Position numbers and translations under genes: made by a program
Notes under the pieces: model-generated
The model's database searches: none
The model's input: only the letters and a program-made list of their open reading frames with translations
What the model was told of the DNA's origin: nothing
Shown here: piece by piece, positions 18,301-27,428 of the stretch
Numbering within the stretch: the first letter of the stretch is position 1
How the letters are laid out: each line of letters opens with the position of its first letter
NCBI RefSeq assembly: GCF_029948125.1
Contig: NZ_JASAMB010000008.1
Span: 243,233-307,232 of the forward strand
Direction: 5' to 3'
DNA: 64,000 nucleotides
Source: Catellatospora sp. KI3
GTDB taxonomy: Bacteria > Actinomycetota > Actinomycetes > Mycobacteriales > Micromonosporaceae

Positions 18301-19152
18301 CAGCATCACGACCCGCTGGCCGGCGTGGGCGGCCAGGCAGGAGCGCATGTGCGCCTCTCGGCGCAGGTCGAGCTGGGACACGCCGGTGCCGTGGGCGGCG
18401 TCGCGGCGCATGGCCCAGCCGACGAGCAGCGCGGCCCGGCGTACCGACTCGGCGTCGGCGCCCGGCGCGCGCGCCTCGACCACCCGGTCCCACATGTCCT
18501 CGTCGGCCCGCCCGGTGGCGGTCTGCTTGAGCACGTCGGCCAGCGCCCGCCGGGGCGCCGCCGCGACCGTCCGCACCGGATCGCCGGTGCTCCCGTGCGC
18601 GCCGTCCGCTGACAGCCCGCCCGCCGACAGCGCGTCGGCGGGCACGGCACCCGTCACCGGGACCGGCCCGTCGCCGGAGGAGATCCCGCCGCCGTCCGGG
18701 AGCCCGCCCTCGGACGGGCCGCTGTGCCCGGCGGGCGTCGGCTCGTGCCAGCTGCGGTCGGCCAGGGGCAGGTCGCACGGGATGACCGGGACGCCGTTGC
18801 GGGCGGCCCAGCGGATCGCGACCAGCTCGGGTGAGAAGTCGGCGAACGGGTAGAACGCCGGGCCGTGGTCGCCGACGATGCCCGCCAGCGCCACCGGCGC
18901 GGTGGTGGCCTGCTCGGCCAGCCACGGCAGCCACCGGCCGAGTTCGGCGGGCAGCTCCAGCAGCAGCGCCTGCGGCGCGGCCCGGTCGAGCAGCTCCGGC
19001 AGGACCACCGACAGGGCGGGCGAGTGGTGCCGTACCCCGATCAGGTACGGCTCGCGGCATCCGGCCAGCTCGGCGACTGCCACGGCCGGGTCGTCGGGGG
19101 TGGTGCCGGGCGCGTTCGCGCCCGGCACCACCGGCTCAGTTGTCGAGCTCAT
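15322..19152 (-). CDS. DUF5682 - VWA fusion protein with an in-frame REPIN insertion
   Basis: 1276 aa from the ATG at 19152, overlapping the MoxR stop by 17 bases. The N-terminus (AELAGCREPYLIGVRHHSPA, ALLLELPAELGRWLPWL, VVMLVGAFHAPAL) is a DUF5682 domain of about 700 residues. This domain is regularly found beside MoxR and VWA genes, and its function is not established. Residues ~861-881 come from the 62-bp element at 16511-16572, in a Pro/Gly-rich linker. The C-terminus is a VWA domain with the MIDAS motif DVSGSM at D1120, GGGTHI and a later Asp (ISDFEEG), so metal binding looks intact. Usually these are two genes; here they are fused. The VWA would be the partner of the MoxR ATPase encoded just upstream. 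Confidence 0.88.
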   Translation of the reverse strand: MSSTTEPVVPGANAPGTTPDDPAVAVAELAGCREPYLIGVRHHSPALSVVLPELLDRAAPQALLLELPAELGRWLPWLAEQATTAPVALAGIVGDHGPAFYPFADFSPELVAIRWAARNGVPVIPCDLPLADRSWHEPTPAGHSGPSEGGLPDGGGISSGDGPVPVTGAVPADALSAGGLSADGAHGSTGDPVRTVAAAPRRALADVLKQTATGRADEDMWDRVVEARAPGADAESVRRAALLVGWAMRRDAAHGTGVSQLDLRREAHMRSCLAAHAGQRVVMLVGAFHAPALMTTHDAVAGGGQGREQRGEVVTSLVPYTFGLLDARSGYPAGIRDPQWQQDVLAAAGNPARVEAAAVAALVAISARVRAAGHPAGPAESREAARLALDLARLRGLPAPGRGELVEALTSVLAHGEVLGRGRVVAAAMEQVLVGERRGRLAPGTPRSGLGPAVHELLAALRLPGPGDAAKDLRLDPLRSDLDARREITLQRLAACGIAYAETAGGEGAGGTDTVTTRWRIQWTAASDATVEVAGLRGVTLAQAAEGALADRRRRERDAGGPTAAQVIAGLHDAAVCGLTELATARLVELAAVVPGEGSLTEALDALALLDRLRLGHVPGLPQPDPVPLAAAAEAIEAAAVAQVDGLAGSTDPADARALAALAQRADRAGSLLRLSDALARLAADGTPLLAAAAGAVQVLLGHRPAAEYGVRVASWVDAASTDETRRDLTGQLTGLLVVAEPLLQAAEPVLDGLLDRIERLSDDAFLSRLPALRGGFHAASPAARDRLLAVVDERLGDQVRVDEVSDPDALLLRLLADRAGREALTALGLLPAETPDTLAPSGPLTPADPAEPAASPERGGSFGESAGKGAAIPAASPKLHADPVGAGVGPAAEAGGTGGAGVDVAPEVRRLVPADRWRLILGRDGGSCSPAARRYATALDELYGAGRGEGARADAAGRAGREAPFPGVREWSEELAALFGPGVREEVLARAVESGRLEAALALDPDAVRPSIGLLRDVLSLAGGLPEGLLAKLRPLVAKLVEELTRQLATTLRPALNGLTTPRPTRRPGGRLDLPRTLRANLASSRRDEAGHVVVVPERPVFRSRARRGVDWRLVLVVDVSGSMEESVIWSALTASVLAGVPALSTHFVAFSTEVVDLTERVGDPLSLLLEVRVGGGTHIAAGLRHARSLVTVPSRTLVVLISDFEEGFGMSGVLAEVRALVESGATVLGCASLDDAGRPRYSVSAAGQLVAAGMPVAALSPLELARWVGEQVSR
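16511..16572. repeat. 62-bp REPIN-like element, copy 5, inside the DUF5682-VWA gene
   Basis: TGCAGTTTCGGGGAAGCTGC to the inverted arm ending AAACTGCC. On the minus strand it is read as SFGESAGKGAAIPAASPKL, the same phase as copy 4. Confidence 0.9.
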
Positions 19153-20302
19153 CGCGCAGTTCCCACAGGCGCCGCCACAGCCGGGCACCGTCCTCGGCGC
19201 GGCGGCGCACCGCACCGTCCCAGTAGCCGAGCAGCTTGGCGCCGTCGGCGGGGTCGTCCTTGCGGACCACGCCGAGCAGGTGCCCGGGCAGCAGCGACAG
19301 CACGTCCCGGTCGCCCGGGAAGTAGGCCGCGGCCAGCCCCAGCGAGGTCGCCACGGCCACCGCCTCGGCGGTGCTCATCACGGTCGAGGGCTTGGGCACG
19401 TCCCAGCCCTCCGTCGAGCGGCCCTCGCGCAGGTCCCGGAACGCGGTGACCAGGGCCTCCAGCACCGCCTCGTCGACCTCGAACGGTGCCTTGACCCGCG
19501 TCAGCGCGGCGCGGGCCTGCCGGGCGACCAGGGCGGTCTCCTGGGCCAGGTCGGCGATCGGGCCGACGGTCTCGAAGTTGAAGCGGCGCTTGAGCGCCGC
19601 CGACATCTCCGACACGCCCCGGTCGCGCAGGTTGGCGCTGGCGATCAGGGTGAAGCCGGGCGCGGCCGGCACCGTCGCCCCGTCGGTGCCCGCCAGCTCC
19701 GGTACGGCGATGCGCCGGTCGGACAGCAGTGACACCAGCGCGTCCTGCACCTCGGGCAGGCAGCGGGTGATCTCCTCGACCCGGGCCACCGCCCCGGTCC
19801 GCATCGCGGTCAGGATCGGCGAGGGCACCAGCGCCTCCTTGCTGGGGCCGTGCGCCAGCAGCAGGGCGTAGTTCCAGCCGTACCGCAGCTGGTCCTCGGT
19901 GGTGCCCGCAGTGCCCTGCACGGTCAGCTCGCTGCTACCGCAGACCGCCGCGGCCAGCAGTTCGGACAGCATCGACTTGGCCGTGCCGGGCTCGCCGACC
20001 AGCAGCAGGCCGCGCTCCCCGGCCAGGGTGACCACGCACCGCTCGACCAGGGCGCGCTCGCCGACGAACTTCGCCGGGACGGCCAGCTTGTGCGGCAGGC
20101 CGTCGCGGCGGTCCTCCTTGGCCAGCTCCAGCTCCCGGCCGTCGCTGCCGGTGATGAAGGTGACCACGGCCCGCGGGGTGAGCCGCCAGCCGGGCGGGCG
20201 CGGCCCGCCGTCGTACGCGGCCAGGAACGCCAGTTCCTCGGCGTACCGGTGCTCGGCGGGGTCGACCTGCCTCGCGGTGTCGGGGGTTGCTGCGGTGGTC
20301 AT
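19136..20302 (-). CDS. MoxR-type AAA+ ATPase
   Basis: 388 aa. After a 95-residue N-terminal region it shows Walker A GEPGTAKS (103-110), then VARVEEITRCLPEVQDALVSLLSDRR (Walker B/insert region), the sensor segment GFTLIASANLRDRG and an arginine-rich SEMSAALKRRFNFE. MoxR ATPases work as chaperones or activators with a VWA-domain partner, which is encoded by the next gene. The start overlaps the previous stop as ATGA, so it is co-translated with the 1579-aa protein. Confidence 0.9.
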   Translation of the reverse strand: MTTAATPDTARQVDPAEHRYAEELAFLAAYDGGPRPPGWRLTPRAVVTFITGSDGRELELAKEDRRDGLPHKLAVPAKFVGERALVERCVVTLAGERGLLLVGEPGTAKSMLSELLAAAVCGSSELTVQGTAGTTEDQLRYGWNYALLLAHGPSKEALVPSPILTAMRTGAVARVEEITRCLPEVQDALVSLLSDRRIAVPELAGTDGATVPAAPGFTLIASANLRDRGVSEMSAALKRRFNFETVGPIADLAQETALVARQARAALTRVKAPFEVDEAVLEALVTAFRDLREGRSTEGWDVPKPSTVMSTAEAVAVATSLGLAAAYFPGDRDVLSLLPGHLLGVVRKDDPADGAKLLGYWDGAVRRRAEDGARLWRRLWELRDELDN

Positions 20303-23300
20303 CGGCGCCTCTCGGTGACGAGTTCATCGAATCGCGGTGCGTCGCCCTGGCGCACCCGGGTCCAGGCGAGGTCGAACAGGTGCGGCGCGGGTGCCGCGGG
20401 CAGCACCAGGCCGAGCACGCCGGGGCCCTGCGCCCCGCCGATCAGCAGGCCGAACTTCCACGTCTCCAGCGGCAGGTGCGGGGCCTTGAGCGCCAGCCAC
20501 CCGCCGGGCAGGAACAGCGACCGACCGGCCCGGGGCCGCTTGGCCTCGACCACGAGTTCGGTGGCGGCCAGCTCGGCGCGGGCGGCCTTGAGCCGGGCGG
20601 GCTTCCAGCCGGTCCACGCCGCGACGTTGCGGTCGGTGGGGTCGGGCAGGGCCAGCAGCTGCAGGTACAGCGTGGCGGCGTCGGCGCTCAGGCCGGTGGC
20701 CTGGGACACCTGCGCGACCAGCGCCGGGGCGGACCGGGACGGGTCCTGGGCGAAGCCCTCACCCTCGGGCACCGGGTAGCCGACCAGCTTCTCGAGCTGG
20801 TCGCCGAGCACCGCGCGCAGACCGGTGACGAGCGCGCTGACGCCGCCGACCTGCGCGAGCAGGACGGCCAGCGCCGGGTCGTCGGCACCGTCCAGCGCAC
20901 CGGTCCGCAGGTGCGCGTGCCGCCAGTCGCCGCCGGGCGGGAACACCAGCGCCCCGGCCTCGATCCCGTCGGGGCCCTCGTTCGCGGTGGCGCCGAGGGC
21001 GCGGGCCAGGCCGTCGATCTCCTTGGCCGGGACGTGTCCGGCGTGGATCACCAGCTTCGGGTCGCGCAGCCGGGCCCGCAGCAGCTCCAGCACCCGAGGC
21101 AGGTCGGCGCGGATCGGGTCGGCGGCGGGCAGGTGGTACACCAGCCAGGGCACCGCCTTGGCCAGCGCCACGACCAGGTCGTCGCTGTCGATCCCGGCGA
21201 CCTTCTCGTGCAGCCAGCGGCAGGTGTCGGGGTTGGCGACGCCGTGCAGCAGCTCCGTGGCCGGGACGCTGCCCGAGGCCCGGGAGTTGCTGAGCGCCAC
21301 GATCAGCTCGTCGCGCACCGGCTGCCGTACGCCGTGCCGCTGGACCCACTCGGCGATCACCCGGTCGACGGCCGGGCCGGTGGTCCACAGCGCGGCCGGG
21401 TCGTCGGGCAGCAGCAGCGAAAGCATCCGCACCGTCTCGTCGCGGGCACCCCAGCGGCCGGCGGCCACGGCCAGCGTGGCCGCGTCGAAGTCGCCCAGCT
21501 GGCGGCGCAGCTCCTCGTTCTCGGCCCGGTCCCACTGCCGCCGCGGCAGCGCGGCCAGCAGCAGCGTCGCCTCGGCGTGCGACATGCCCGCCGCCCGCGA
21601 CAGTTCGGCGGGCGCCTCGGGCCGCCACGGCGCCGGGCCGTGCTGGTCCAGCGCGGCCAGGAACGCCTCGACCGACGCCGGGTCGGCCCCGGTGACGTCG
21701 AAGCGCAGCTCCTCGTCGAGGGTGTGGCCCGGCAGCGCCCCGAAGACGCCGTCCGGGGCGTGGTCGAGCAGGGTCAGCTCGCGGTCGTCGGTGTCGACCG
21801 ACAGCACCAGCTGCCGCCGCCCGCCCAGGGTCAGCACCTGGCCGACCTTGGCGGTGAGCGGGGTGTCGGAGGTGACGTCGATGCGGCGCAGCGCACTGCC
21901 CGGCGCGGTCAGCCCGCTGCGTCCGGCGGCCGCGAGCAGGTCGGCCAGGGCCTCGCGCTGCCCGTCCGGGACGAACGGGCTGGCGGCGCGGGCCATCGCC
22001 GGCCGCAGCAGGCCGAAGCTGTCGATCCAGTCGATGTCGCCGGGGAAGGTGACCGGCTCGGCGGGCACCTCGGGTGCGGTCAGCGCGGCCCCGGCGAGCT
22101 CCAGCAGCCGTACGGCGCTGTCGCCGCGCCGGTAGCAGTAGCGGATCAGCCCGGACAGCACCTCGGCCAGCTCGTTGTCGCCCACCCCGGCCTGCACCTG
22201 GATGACGGGGGCGGTCTTCTTGACCCGCCCGGCCAGGGTCTCGCCCAGCCGGTGCTGCCGGACGGCCAGCGCGGCCGCGCGCATGACGACCCCGGCCACG
22301 CCCGCCCGCAGTGCCGGGTCGGTGATCTCGGGCAGCAGCGGCGCGATCAGGTCGGTCAGCTTGTCCGTCGCGACGGTGGTGACGGCGCCGTGCTCGTCGG
22401 TGGTCCGCGCGGCGGCCACCAGCGCGGCGGCCCGCTCGTCGGTCAGGGTGCGCAGCGCGGCCGACCCGGCCTCGTCACGCGGGCGCAGGTAGTGCCAGAA
22501 CCCGGCGGGCGGCACCAGCGTGGTGCCCCAGGCGTAGTGCGACCGGCCCCAGTTCCGGTTGTACTCGCCCAGCGCCGCGCCGTCGGCGGCGTACAGGCGC
22601 AGCGTGCTGTGGCGGTAGTTGTCGACCTCGGTCAGGCCGCACACCTGCCCGCCCGGCAGGCGCAGCGCCCCGATCAGGCGGCCCTCGCCCGCGCCCTTGC
22701 GCAGCGTGTACGAGGTCCCGTCGATCGACTCGCCGACGTAGCCGCCGTCCGGGCGCTGCCGGACCCGCCAGCCGACCAGGCCGCCGCGCCCGCCCAGCGG
22801 GCTGTCGTCCGGCCCCGGGTGCAGGCGGCACGCGTACAGGTCCAGGGACTCGCCGTCGACGGCGCCGTCCTCCAGGAACGCGGGCAGGCTGGCCCGGCCC
22901 AGCTCACCGGTGGCCGGGTCGAACTCGCGCAGTTCGTAGCCCTCCTGCCGGGAGCGCCACACCCAGTACGCCGACCCGTCGCTGAGGACCGGGCCGCCCC
23001 GGCGCTCGGCGCGGTCGCCGACGTGCAGCGGGCGGGCGCCCATGGTGCGGCCGCCGCCGGGCAGGGCCAGCGACACGCCCCGGTTCAGGTCGAACGCCTC
23101 GTCGGGGACGGTGAACACGTCGTCGGGGGTGCCGCTCCAGTAGCCGCGCCGCTCGACCCCGGCGTCCCAGCAGACGAGCAGCTGCCCGTCGACCCAGCGC
23201 AGCACCTGGCGCCACTGGTAGCGGCGCTCGGCGGTGGGGATGCGCAGCAGGTGCTCGTACTCCACCTTCTCCGGGCCGACGACCTGGACCAGGTCGCCGA

Positions 23301-25038
23301 CGCGCAGGATCAGGTGCGGCCACTGCTCGATGACGGTCAGCTCGTCGACCTTGGTGCCCTCGAAGCGGCGCACCGCCTCCTCGAACGCGGGCCAGCCCAG
23401 CTCGTCGAGCAAGCCCGCGCGCAGGCTGCGGCCGAGCACGGCGGTGACGTCGTGCTCGATCACGGTACGGGCCGCGTCGGCGTGCACGGCCAGGCCGTCG
23501 GGGGTGTCCAGCCGCTCCAGCCGGGTCAGGTGGTTGCCGAGAGTGGGCAGGCCGTGGCCGCCGACCTCGCGGGCCAGGTTCTCCAGCCAGATCCGGACGG
23601 CGGTGCGCAGGCCCGCGACCGACAGCACGTTGGCGATCCGCTCGGGCGTGCCCCGGCGCTGCAGGTAGTCCTCGACCCCGCTGACCAGGTTGCCCAGGAA
23701 GCGCCCGTCACCGGCCAGGGCGACCAGGTCGCGGCGGCCGTCGGTGGTGTCGTCGAGCCACTGCCCCACGTCGTAGCGGGCGTCGGCGTGCGGCTCGGCC
23801 AGCGGCACGCCCAGGGCCAGGCAGGCGTCGACGAGGTCCAGGTCGACCTGGCCGTAGCGGCGGCACAGCGCCACCGGCACGCCGTCCCCCTTGAGCCGGG
23901 GCGTCATCTGCTCCAGCAGCGCCAGCAGCTGCGGGCTGCGCCTGTGGTTGCGCCAGGAGCGGTTGTGCCGGTGCAGGTCGAAGCGCTGCAGCCAGCCGGC
24001 CGGGCCGTCGGGCGAGGCGGCACCGGCCGCGACCCGGTCGGCGGGCTCGGTCAGCGAGGCCAGCGCGCCCGCCTCGGTCAGCAGCGACAGCCAGGTGTCG
24101 TCGGCGCAGTTCTTCGGGAACAGGGACAGCAGCCGCCCGCGGATCGCGGGGTCGGCGGCGGCCATCCGGGCCAGCGGGGCGCGGTAGGCGGCCCAGAACT
24201 GCTCGGGCGCGCCGACCACGGCGGGGGCGCCGAACAGGTCGCGCAGCACCTGCTCGTCCCCGGCGGCCTGGTCGACCTTGGCGGCCTTGGCGAGGCGGCG
24301 CAGGTCGGTGTGCATCGCCGCGTAGGGCGGGAGCCCGCCCAGGACCCGTTCCACGCACAGCCGCCGGAACCGCTCGTAGGCGTCGGCCGGGGTGCACCGG
24401 GCGGCCAGGTCCCGGGCGTGCCCGGTCAGCGCCTTCACGGTCAGCGCCCCGGCCAGCGCGAACTCCAGGAACACGGCGTGCTGCCGCTCCTCGTCGATCA
24501 TCAGCCCGTACGCCCGCTCGGCGTCGCGGGCCTTGCCGAACATGCTCGCCGCGTACGACGTGCTGTCCCCGGCCAGGAACGCCCGGCCCGCCTCCTCGTA
24601 GAACGTGGGCAGGAAGTGCGGCACCGAGCGGGCCAGGCGCTCGCCGAGGGCGTCGAAGCCCTCCTTGGCCGCGCCGGTGCGCGACTTGGCGGTGCGGGCC
24701 AGCTTCTCGATCTCCTTGACCAGGGCGAGCGCGTGGTGGCCGTTGGCCGGGTCGTGCACCAGCGCCCAGGCCGGGAAGCCCAGCGCCTGCTGGCGCACCA
24801 CGCCGACCGGCGCGGCCGACTCGGGCTTCTCGAAGCCCAGGAACTCCATGCTCAGGTCCTCGGCCCCGCCGAGGGTCGCCGGGACCAGCCGGACGATGGC
24901 CCGGTCGCCCAGCACCGGGTGCCGGTAGCGGCGCGCGCTCAGCGCGTCGACGGTGTCGTCCTTGGCCACGGCGGTGCCGGCCGGCAGCACCGCACCGGCC
25001 TCCAGCAGGCTCGCCGCCCGCGACTTCTGCCCGCTCAC
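20299..25038 (-). CDS. Very large protein of unknown function (MoxR operon)
   Basis: 1579 aa. The ATG at 25038 overlaps the DUF4132 stop as ATGA. No signal peptide and no transmembrane helix, so cytosolic. The N-terminal third is helical (EEAGRAFLAGDSTSYAASMFGKARDAERAYG). The middle is rich in W/Y-G-x-G beta repeats (WQVLRWVDGQLLVCWDAGVE, SAYWVWRSRQEGYELREFDPATG, LRLPGGQVCGLTEVDNYRHS), suggesting a propeller-like or beta-rich scaffold. The C-terminus is again helical and ends in a basic ERRR. I do not recognise a named domain. Its constant place next to DUF4132, MoxR and VWA genes suggests a scaffold or client-recognition subunit. Confidence 0.7.
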   Translation of the reverse strand: MSGQKSRAASLLEAGAVLPAGTAVAKDDTVDALSARRYRHPVLGDRAIVRLVPATLGGAEDLSMEFLGFEKPESAAPVGVVRQQALGFPAWALVHDPANGHHALALVKEIEKLARTAKSRTGAAKEGFDALGERLARSVPHFLPTFYEEAGRAFLAGDSTSYAASMFGKARDAERAYGLMIDEERQHAVFLEFALAGALTVKALTGHARDLAARCTPADAYERFRRLCVERVLGGLPPYAAMHTDLRRLAKAAKVDQAAGDEQVLRDLFGAPAVVGAPEQFWAAYRAPLARMAAADPAIRGRLLSLFPKNCADDTWLSLLTEAGALASLTEPADRVAAGAASPDGPAGWLQRFDLHRHNRSWRNHRRSPQLLALLEQMTPRLKGDGVPVALCRRYGQVDLDLVDACLALGVPLAEPHADARYDVGQWLDDTTDGRRDLVALAGDGRFLGNLVSGVEDYLQRRGTPERIANVLSVAGLRTAVRIWLENLAREVGGHGLPTLGNHLTRLERLDTPDGLAVHADAARTVIEHDVTAVLGRSLRAGLLDELGWPAFEEAVRRFEGTKVDELTVIEQWPHLILRVGDLVQVVGPEKVEYEHLLRIPTAERRYQWRQVLRWVDGQLLVCWDAGVERRGYWSGTPDDVFTVPDEAFDLNRGVSLALPGGGRTMGARPLHVGDRAERRGGPVLSDGSAYWVWRSRQEGYELREFDPATGELGRASLPAFLEDGAVDGESLDLYACRLHPGPDDSPLGGRGGLVGWRVRQRPDGGYVGESIDGTSYTLRKGAGEGRLIGALRLPGGQVCGLTEVDNYRHSTLRLYAADGAALGEYNRNWGRSHYAWGTTLVPPAGFWHYLRPRDEAGSAALRTLTDERAAALVAAARTTDEHGAVTTVATDKLTDLIAPLLPEITDPALRAGVAGVVMRAAALAVRQHRLGETLAGRVKKTAPVIQVQAGVGDNELAEVLSGLIRYCYRRGDSAVRLLELAGAALTAPEVPAEPVTFPGDIDWIDSFGLLRPAMARAASPFVPDGQREALADLLAAAGRSGLTAPGSALRRIDVTSDTPLTAKVGQVLTLGGRRQLVLSVDTDDRELTLLDHAPDGVFGALPGHTLDEELRFDVTGADPASVEAFLAALDQHGPAPWRPEAPAELSRAAGMSHAEATLLLAALPRRQWDRAENEELRRQLGDFDAATLAVAAGRWGARDETVRMLSLLLPDDPAALWTTGPAVDRVIAEWVQRHGVRQPVRDELIVALSNSRASGSVPATELLHGVANPDTCRWLHEKVAGIDSDDLVVALAKAVPWLVYHLPAADPIRADLPRVLELLRARLRDPKLVIHAGHVPAKEIDGLARALGATANEGPDGIEAGALVFPPGGDWRHAHLRTGALDGADDPALAVLLAQVGGVSALVTGLRAVLGDQLEKLVGYPVPEGEGFAQDPSRSAPALVAQVSQATGLSADAATLYLQLLALPDPTDRNVAAWTGWKPARLKAARAELAATELVVEAKRPRAGRSLFLPGGWLALKAPHLPLETWKFGLLIGGAQGPGVLGLVLPAAPAPHLFDLAWTRVRQGDAPRFDELVTERRR

Positions 25039-25910
25039 TCGTCCTCACCCTCCTCCTGCTTCACCACGCGCCCGGCGTACAGGGCGGCGGCCATCCGGAT
25101 GCCTTCAGACCACGCCACCGGCCCGACGTCGGCCAGGGCCAGCCCGGCGCCGTCGCGGTCGGTGAAGACCAGGTCACCGGTCTCGGTCTCGTAGTACGGG
25201 TCGTCGGAGCCGACCCAGGAGCGGGCCTCCACGACCCGGCCGTCCTCGAACACCCGGCAGACGGCGTTGCCGCCCCGCACCGGGTAGCCCAGCTTGGTGG
25301 CGCGCGAGGTCAGGTGGCGCAGCTGCTCGTAGCGGCCCCCGGAGTACTCCTCCACCCGGGTCGCGCCCGCCTCCAGCGTCGCCGGGCGGACGTGGATCTG
25401 CCGGAACAGCTGGTCCACCGACTGCTTCACCCCGAGATCGGCGGCGAACTCGCGCAGGTCGTCCAGGTCGCCCAGCGTCACCGGGTGCGGGATGAGCACC
25501 CGGGCGGCGTCGCGGCGCACCGTGTCGCCGTCGAGGTTCACCACGCCGATGCGTCCCGCCTCGGCTGCCCGCAGGAAGCCGACCTCGTCCGGGTCCCAGC
25601 TGCCGTCCTCGTCGAGCACCGCGACCACCAGGTCGGTCAGCGCCGTGCGCCAGCTCTCGTCCGGCCAGACCTCGGCGAGCACCTCCACCGGCACCGGCAG
25701 CGAGCGCACCATCCAGCGCTCGATGTCGGTGCGGCACTGCGCGTCGTGGCGGCCCAGCCACTCGGTGAGCTGCCGCAGCCCGACCACGACCGGGTCGTCA
25801 CGCAGCGTGGCGGGCACCGAGCGAAGCTCGCGCCCCTTGGCGTTGCGGGCGACCAGTGTCGACTCCCGCAGGGTGACCTCATAGCCACCCGAAGCGGCCA
25901 ACCATCCCAT
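25035..25910 (-). CDS. DUF4132-domain protein
   Basis: 291 aa, first gene of the five-gene operon. The segment RVLIPHPVTLGDLDDLREFAADLGVKQSVDQLFRQIHV, preceded by W...ALTDLVVAVLDEDGSWDPDEVGFLRA, matches the DUF4132 core (HP...L..W...L.D..I.QPF.Q..R) seen at the C-terminus of MolR/YehI-like proteins. Those usually also carry a WGR domain, absent here. The function of DUF4132 is not known; its recurrent MoxR-VWA context points to a regulated protein complex. It is read minus-strand from a promoter in the 416-base gap to the right. Confidence 0.7.
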   Translation of the reverse strand: MGWLAASGGYEVTLRESTLVARNAKGRELRSVPATLRDDPVVVGLRQLTEWLGRHDAQCRTDIERWMVRSLPVPVEVLAEVWPDESWRTALTDLVVAVLDEDGSWDPDEVGFLRAAEAGRIGVVNLDGDTVRRDAARVLIPHPVTLGDLDDLREFAADLGVKQSVDQLFRQIHVRPATLEAGATRVEEYSGGRYEQLRHLTSRATKLGYPVRGGNAVCRVFEDGRVVEARSWVGSDDPYYETETGDLVFTDRDGAGLALADVGPVAWSEGIRMAAALYAGRVVKQEEGEDE

Positions 25911-26326
25911 GTGGACGGCCCCCTTCCTGTCGAGGACACCGGAGGCTAAACCACCGCGGCGACAGTTCCGCGCACCGCGGTCGCCGCAGCTGGCCGACCA
26001 GCACCGGTGCGCGCGGGAGGAATGAGATGAGCCGCAGCCGGGTATTTCGCTGCTGTTAACGGCAGGCGGCGGCTATTCGGACGTTAGGATTCGATCAGGC
26101 GTACAAGCGCATGAGCACCGCAAAGCGTACGGGCTGCCGCCCGTCGCCGAGCTCGCCGGGGAAGAGGGCGACCATGCTGAAGCAGCCGGACGAGGCGGCG
26201 GCCTCCCGCACCGCCACCAGCGCGCGGGCCCCCGAGCCCGAAACCGGCACCCGAGCTTCCCGGCGGCCCGCCGCCCGGTCCTCGACGGAGTACCGTCGGA
26301 GCCCGAGGCGGAAGAAGGGGTCCCAG
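25911..26326. other. Divergent intergenic region
   Basis: 416 bases between the DUF4132 operon and the patatin gene. It holds no convincing gene: the open frame at 26111 is an upstream extension of the patatin frame with poor composition. A TAGGAT hexamer at 26085-26090 could be a -10 for the patatin gene. GTTAAC near 26055 sits in a weak palindrome. Confidence 0.4.
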
Positions 26327-27163
26327 ATGAAGAGCCGGGCACTGGTGCTGGGCGGCGGCGGAATCACCGGGATCGCCTGGGAGCTGGGCATCCTCGCCGG
26401 ACTGGCCGAGGCCGGGCTGCACCTGGGCGAGGCCGACGTGCTGATCGGCACCTCGGCCGGCTCCGTGGTCGCCTCGCTCGTGGCCGACCGGGTCCCGCTC
26501 GAGGAGCGCTACGCCACCCAGCTGGAGGACCCGGTCGACGAGGTCGCCGACCGCCTGAGCACCCGGATGCTGCTGGGGTACGGCTGGGCGATGCTGTGGA
26601 GCCGCCAGCCGGAGCAGTACCGGGCCCGCCTCGGGGCGCTGGCCCTCGCCAACGCCCGGATGACCCCGGACGAGCGGCGCGCCGTCATCGCCTCCCGGCT
26701 GCCCGATCTGGACTGGCCCGACCGGCCGCTGAAGATCACCGCCAGCGACGCGCACACCGGCGAGTTCGTGGTGTTCGACCGCGACAGCGGGGTGCCGCTG
26801 CTGGACGCCGTCACGGCCAGCTGCGCGGTGCCCGGCGTGTGGCCGCCCGCGCAGATCAACGGCCGCAGCTACATCGACGGCGGCATGCGCTCGGCCACCA
26901 ACGCCGACCTGGCCGCCGGGTACGAGCGCGTCGTCATCGTGGCACCGGTGACCGTGGGCGGCGGCCTGGTCTCCAGCGCCGCCCGGCACGCCGTCGAGCT
27001 GCGCGCCGCCGGAGCCCAGGTCAGCCTCGTGAGCCCGGACCGGGCGGCCCGGACGGCGATCGGCCGCAACATGCTCGATCCGGCCCGGCGGGCGGTGTCG
27101 GCGCGGGCCGGGCGGGCCCAGGCGGCCGCGATCGCCGAAGAGGTGGCCACGATCTGGGGATGA
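26327..27163 (+). CDS. Patatin-like phospholipase / acylhydrolase
   Basis: 278 aa from the ATG at 26327 (MKSRALVLGGGG). AAGGGG lies 6 bases upstream, and the protein begins right at the oxyanion-hole motif, as patatins do. The motifs are LVLGGGGITGIAW (oxyanion hole), GTSAGS with the nucleophile Ser43, and YIDGGMRS giving the catalytic Asp of the Ser-Asp dyad. No signal peptide, so cytosolic. It would hydrolyse acyl esters of phospholipids or other lipids. The long upstream open frame is not counted. Confidence 0.88.
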   Translation: MKSRALVLGGGGITGIAWELGILAGLAEAGLHLGEADVLIGTSAGSVVASLVADRVPLEERYATQLEDPVDEVADRLSTRMLLGYGWAMLWSRQPEQYRARLGALALANARMTPDERRAVIASRLPDLDWPDRPLKITASDAHTGEFVVFDRDSGVPLLDAVTASCAVPGVWPPAQINGRSYIDGGMRSATNADLAAGYERVVIVAPVTVGGGLVSSAARHAVELRAAGAQVSLVSPDRAARTAIGRNMLDPARRAVSARAGRAQAAAIAEEVATIWG

Positions 27164-27367
27164 CCACGGGATCCGAAGATCGCGTGAAATCCGACGAACC
27201 TGCTTCACAACGCCGGGAGCTGCGGCGATAGCTGAAGATCACCGCGTTTGGGCAGGTGAATACCGTCCGAACACGACGTAGCCAAAACCTGTTGACGCGG
27301 CTATGCTCATCACTAACGCTCGGCTTGGCGACTTCCCCCGTGGTTGCCAAGACGAGCGTTCTTATTT

Positions 27368-27428
27368 GCCCGCACAGCCCGCACAGCCCGCACAGCCCGC
27401 ACAGCCCGCACAGCCCGCACAGCCCGTG
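27368..27428. repeat. 9-bp tandem array (CGCACAGCC)
   Basis: Six perfect consecutive copies of CGCACAGCC from 27371 to 27424, with a decayed seventh (CGTGCACTG). Confidence 0.92.

Noticed and set aside
15592..18612. 1006-aa plus-strand frame
   Set aside because: Shadow of the DUF5682-VWA gene, which has recognisable motifs and operon overlaps.
20287..25194. 1635-aa open frame on the plus strand
   Set aside because: Antisense shadow of the 1579-aa protein and neighbours; composition rich in Q/R/G repeats typical of reverse frames in high-GC DNA, and no domain visible.
26111..26326. Upstream extension of the patatin gene
   Set aside because: Ser/Arg/Pro-rich with no motif; the ATG at 26327 has a good ribosome binding site and starts at the oxyanion-hole motif.
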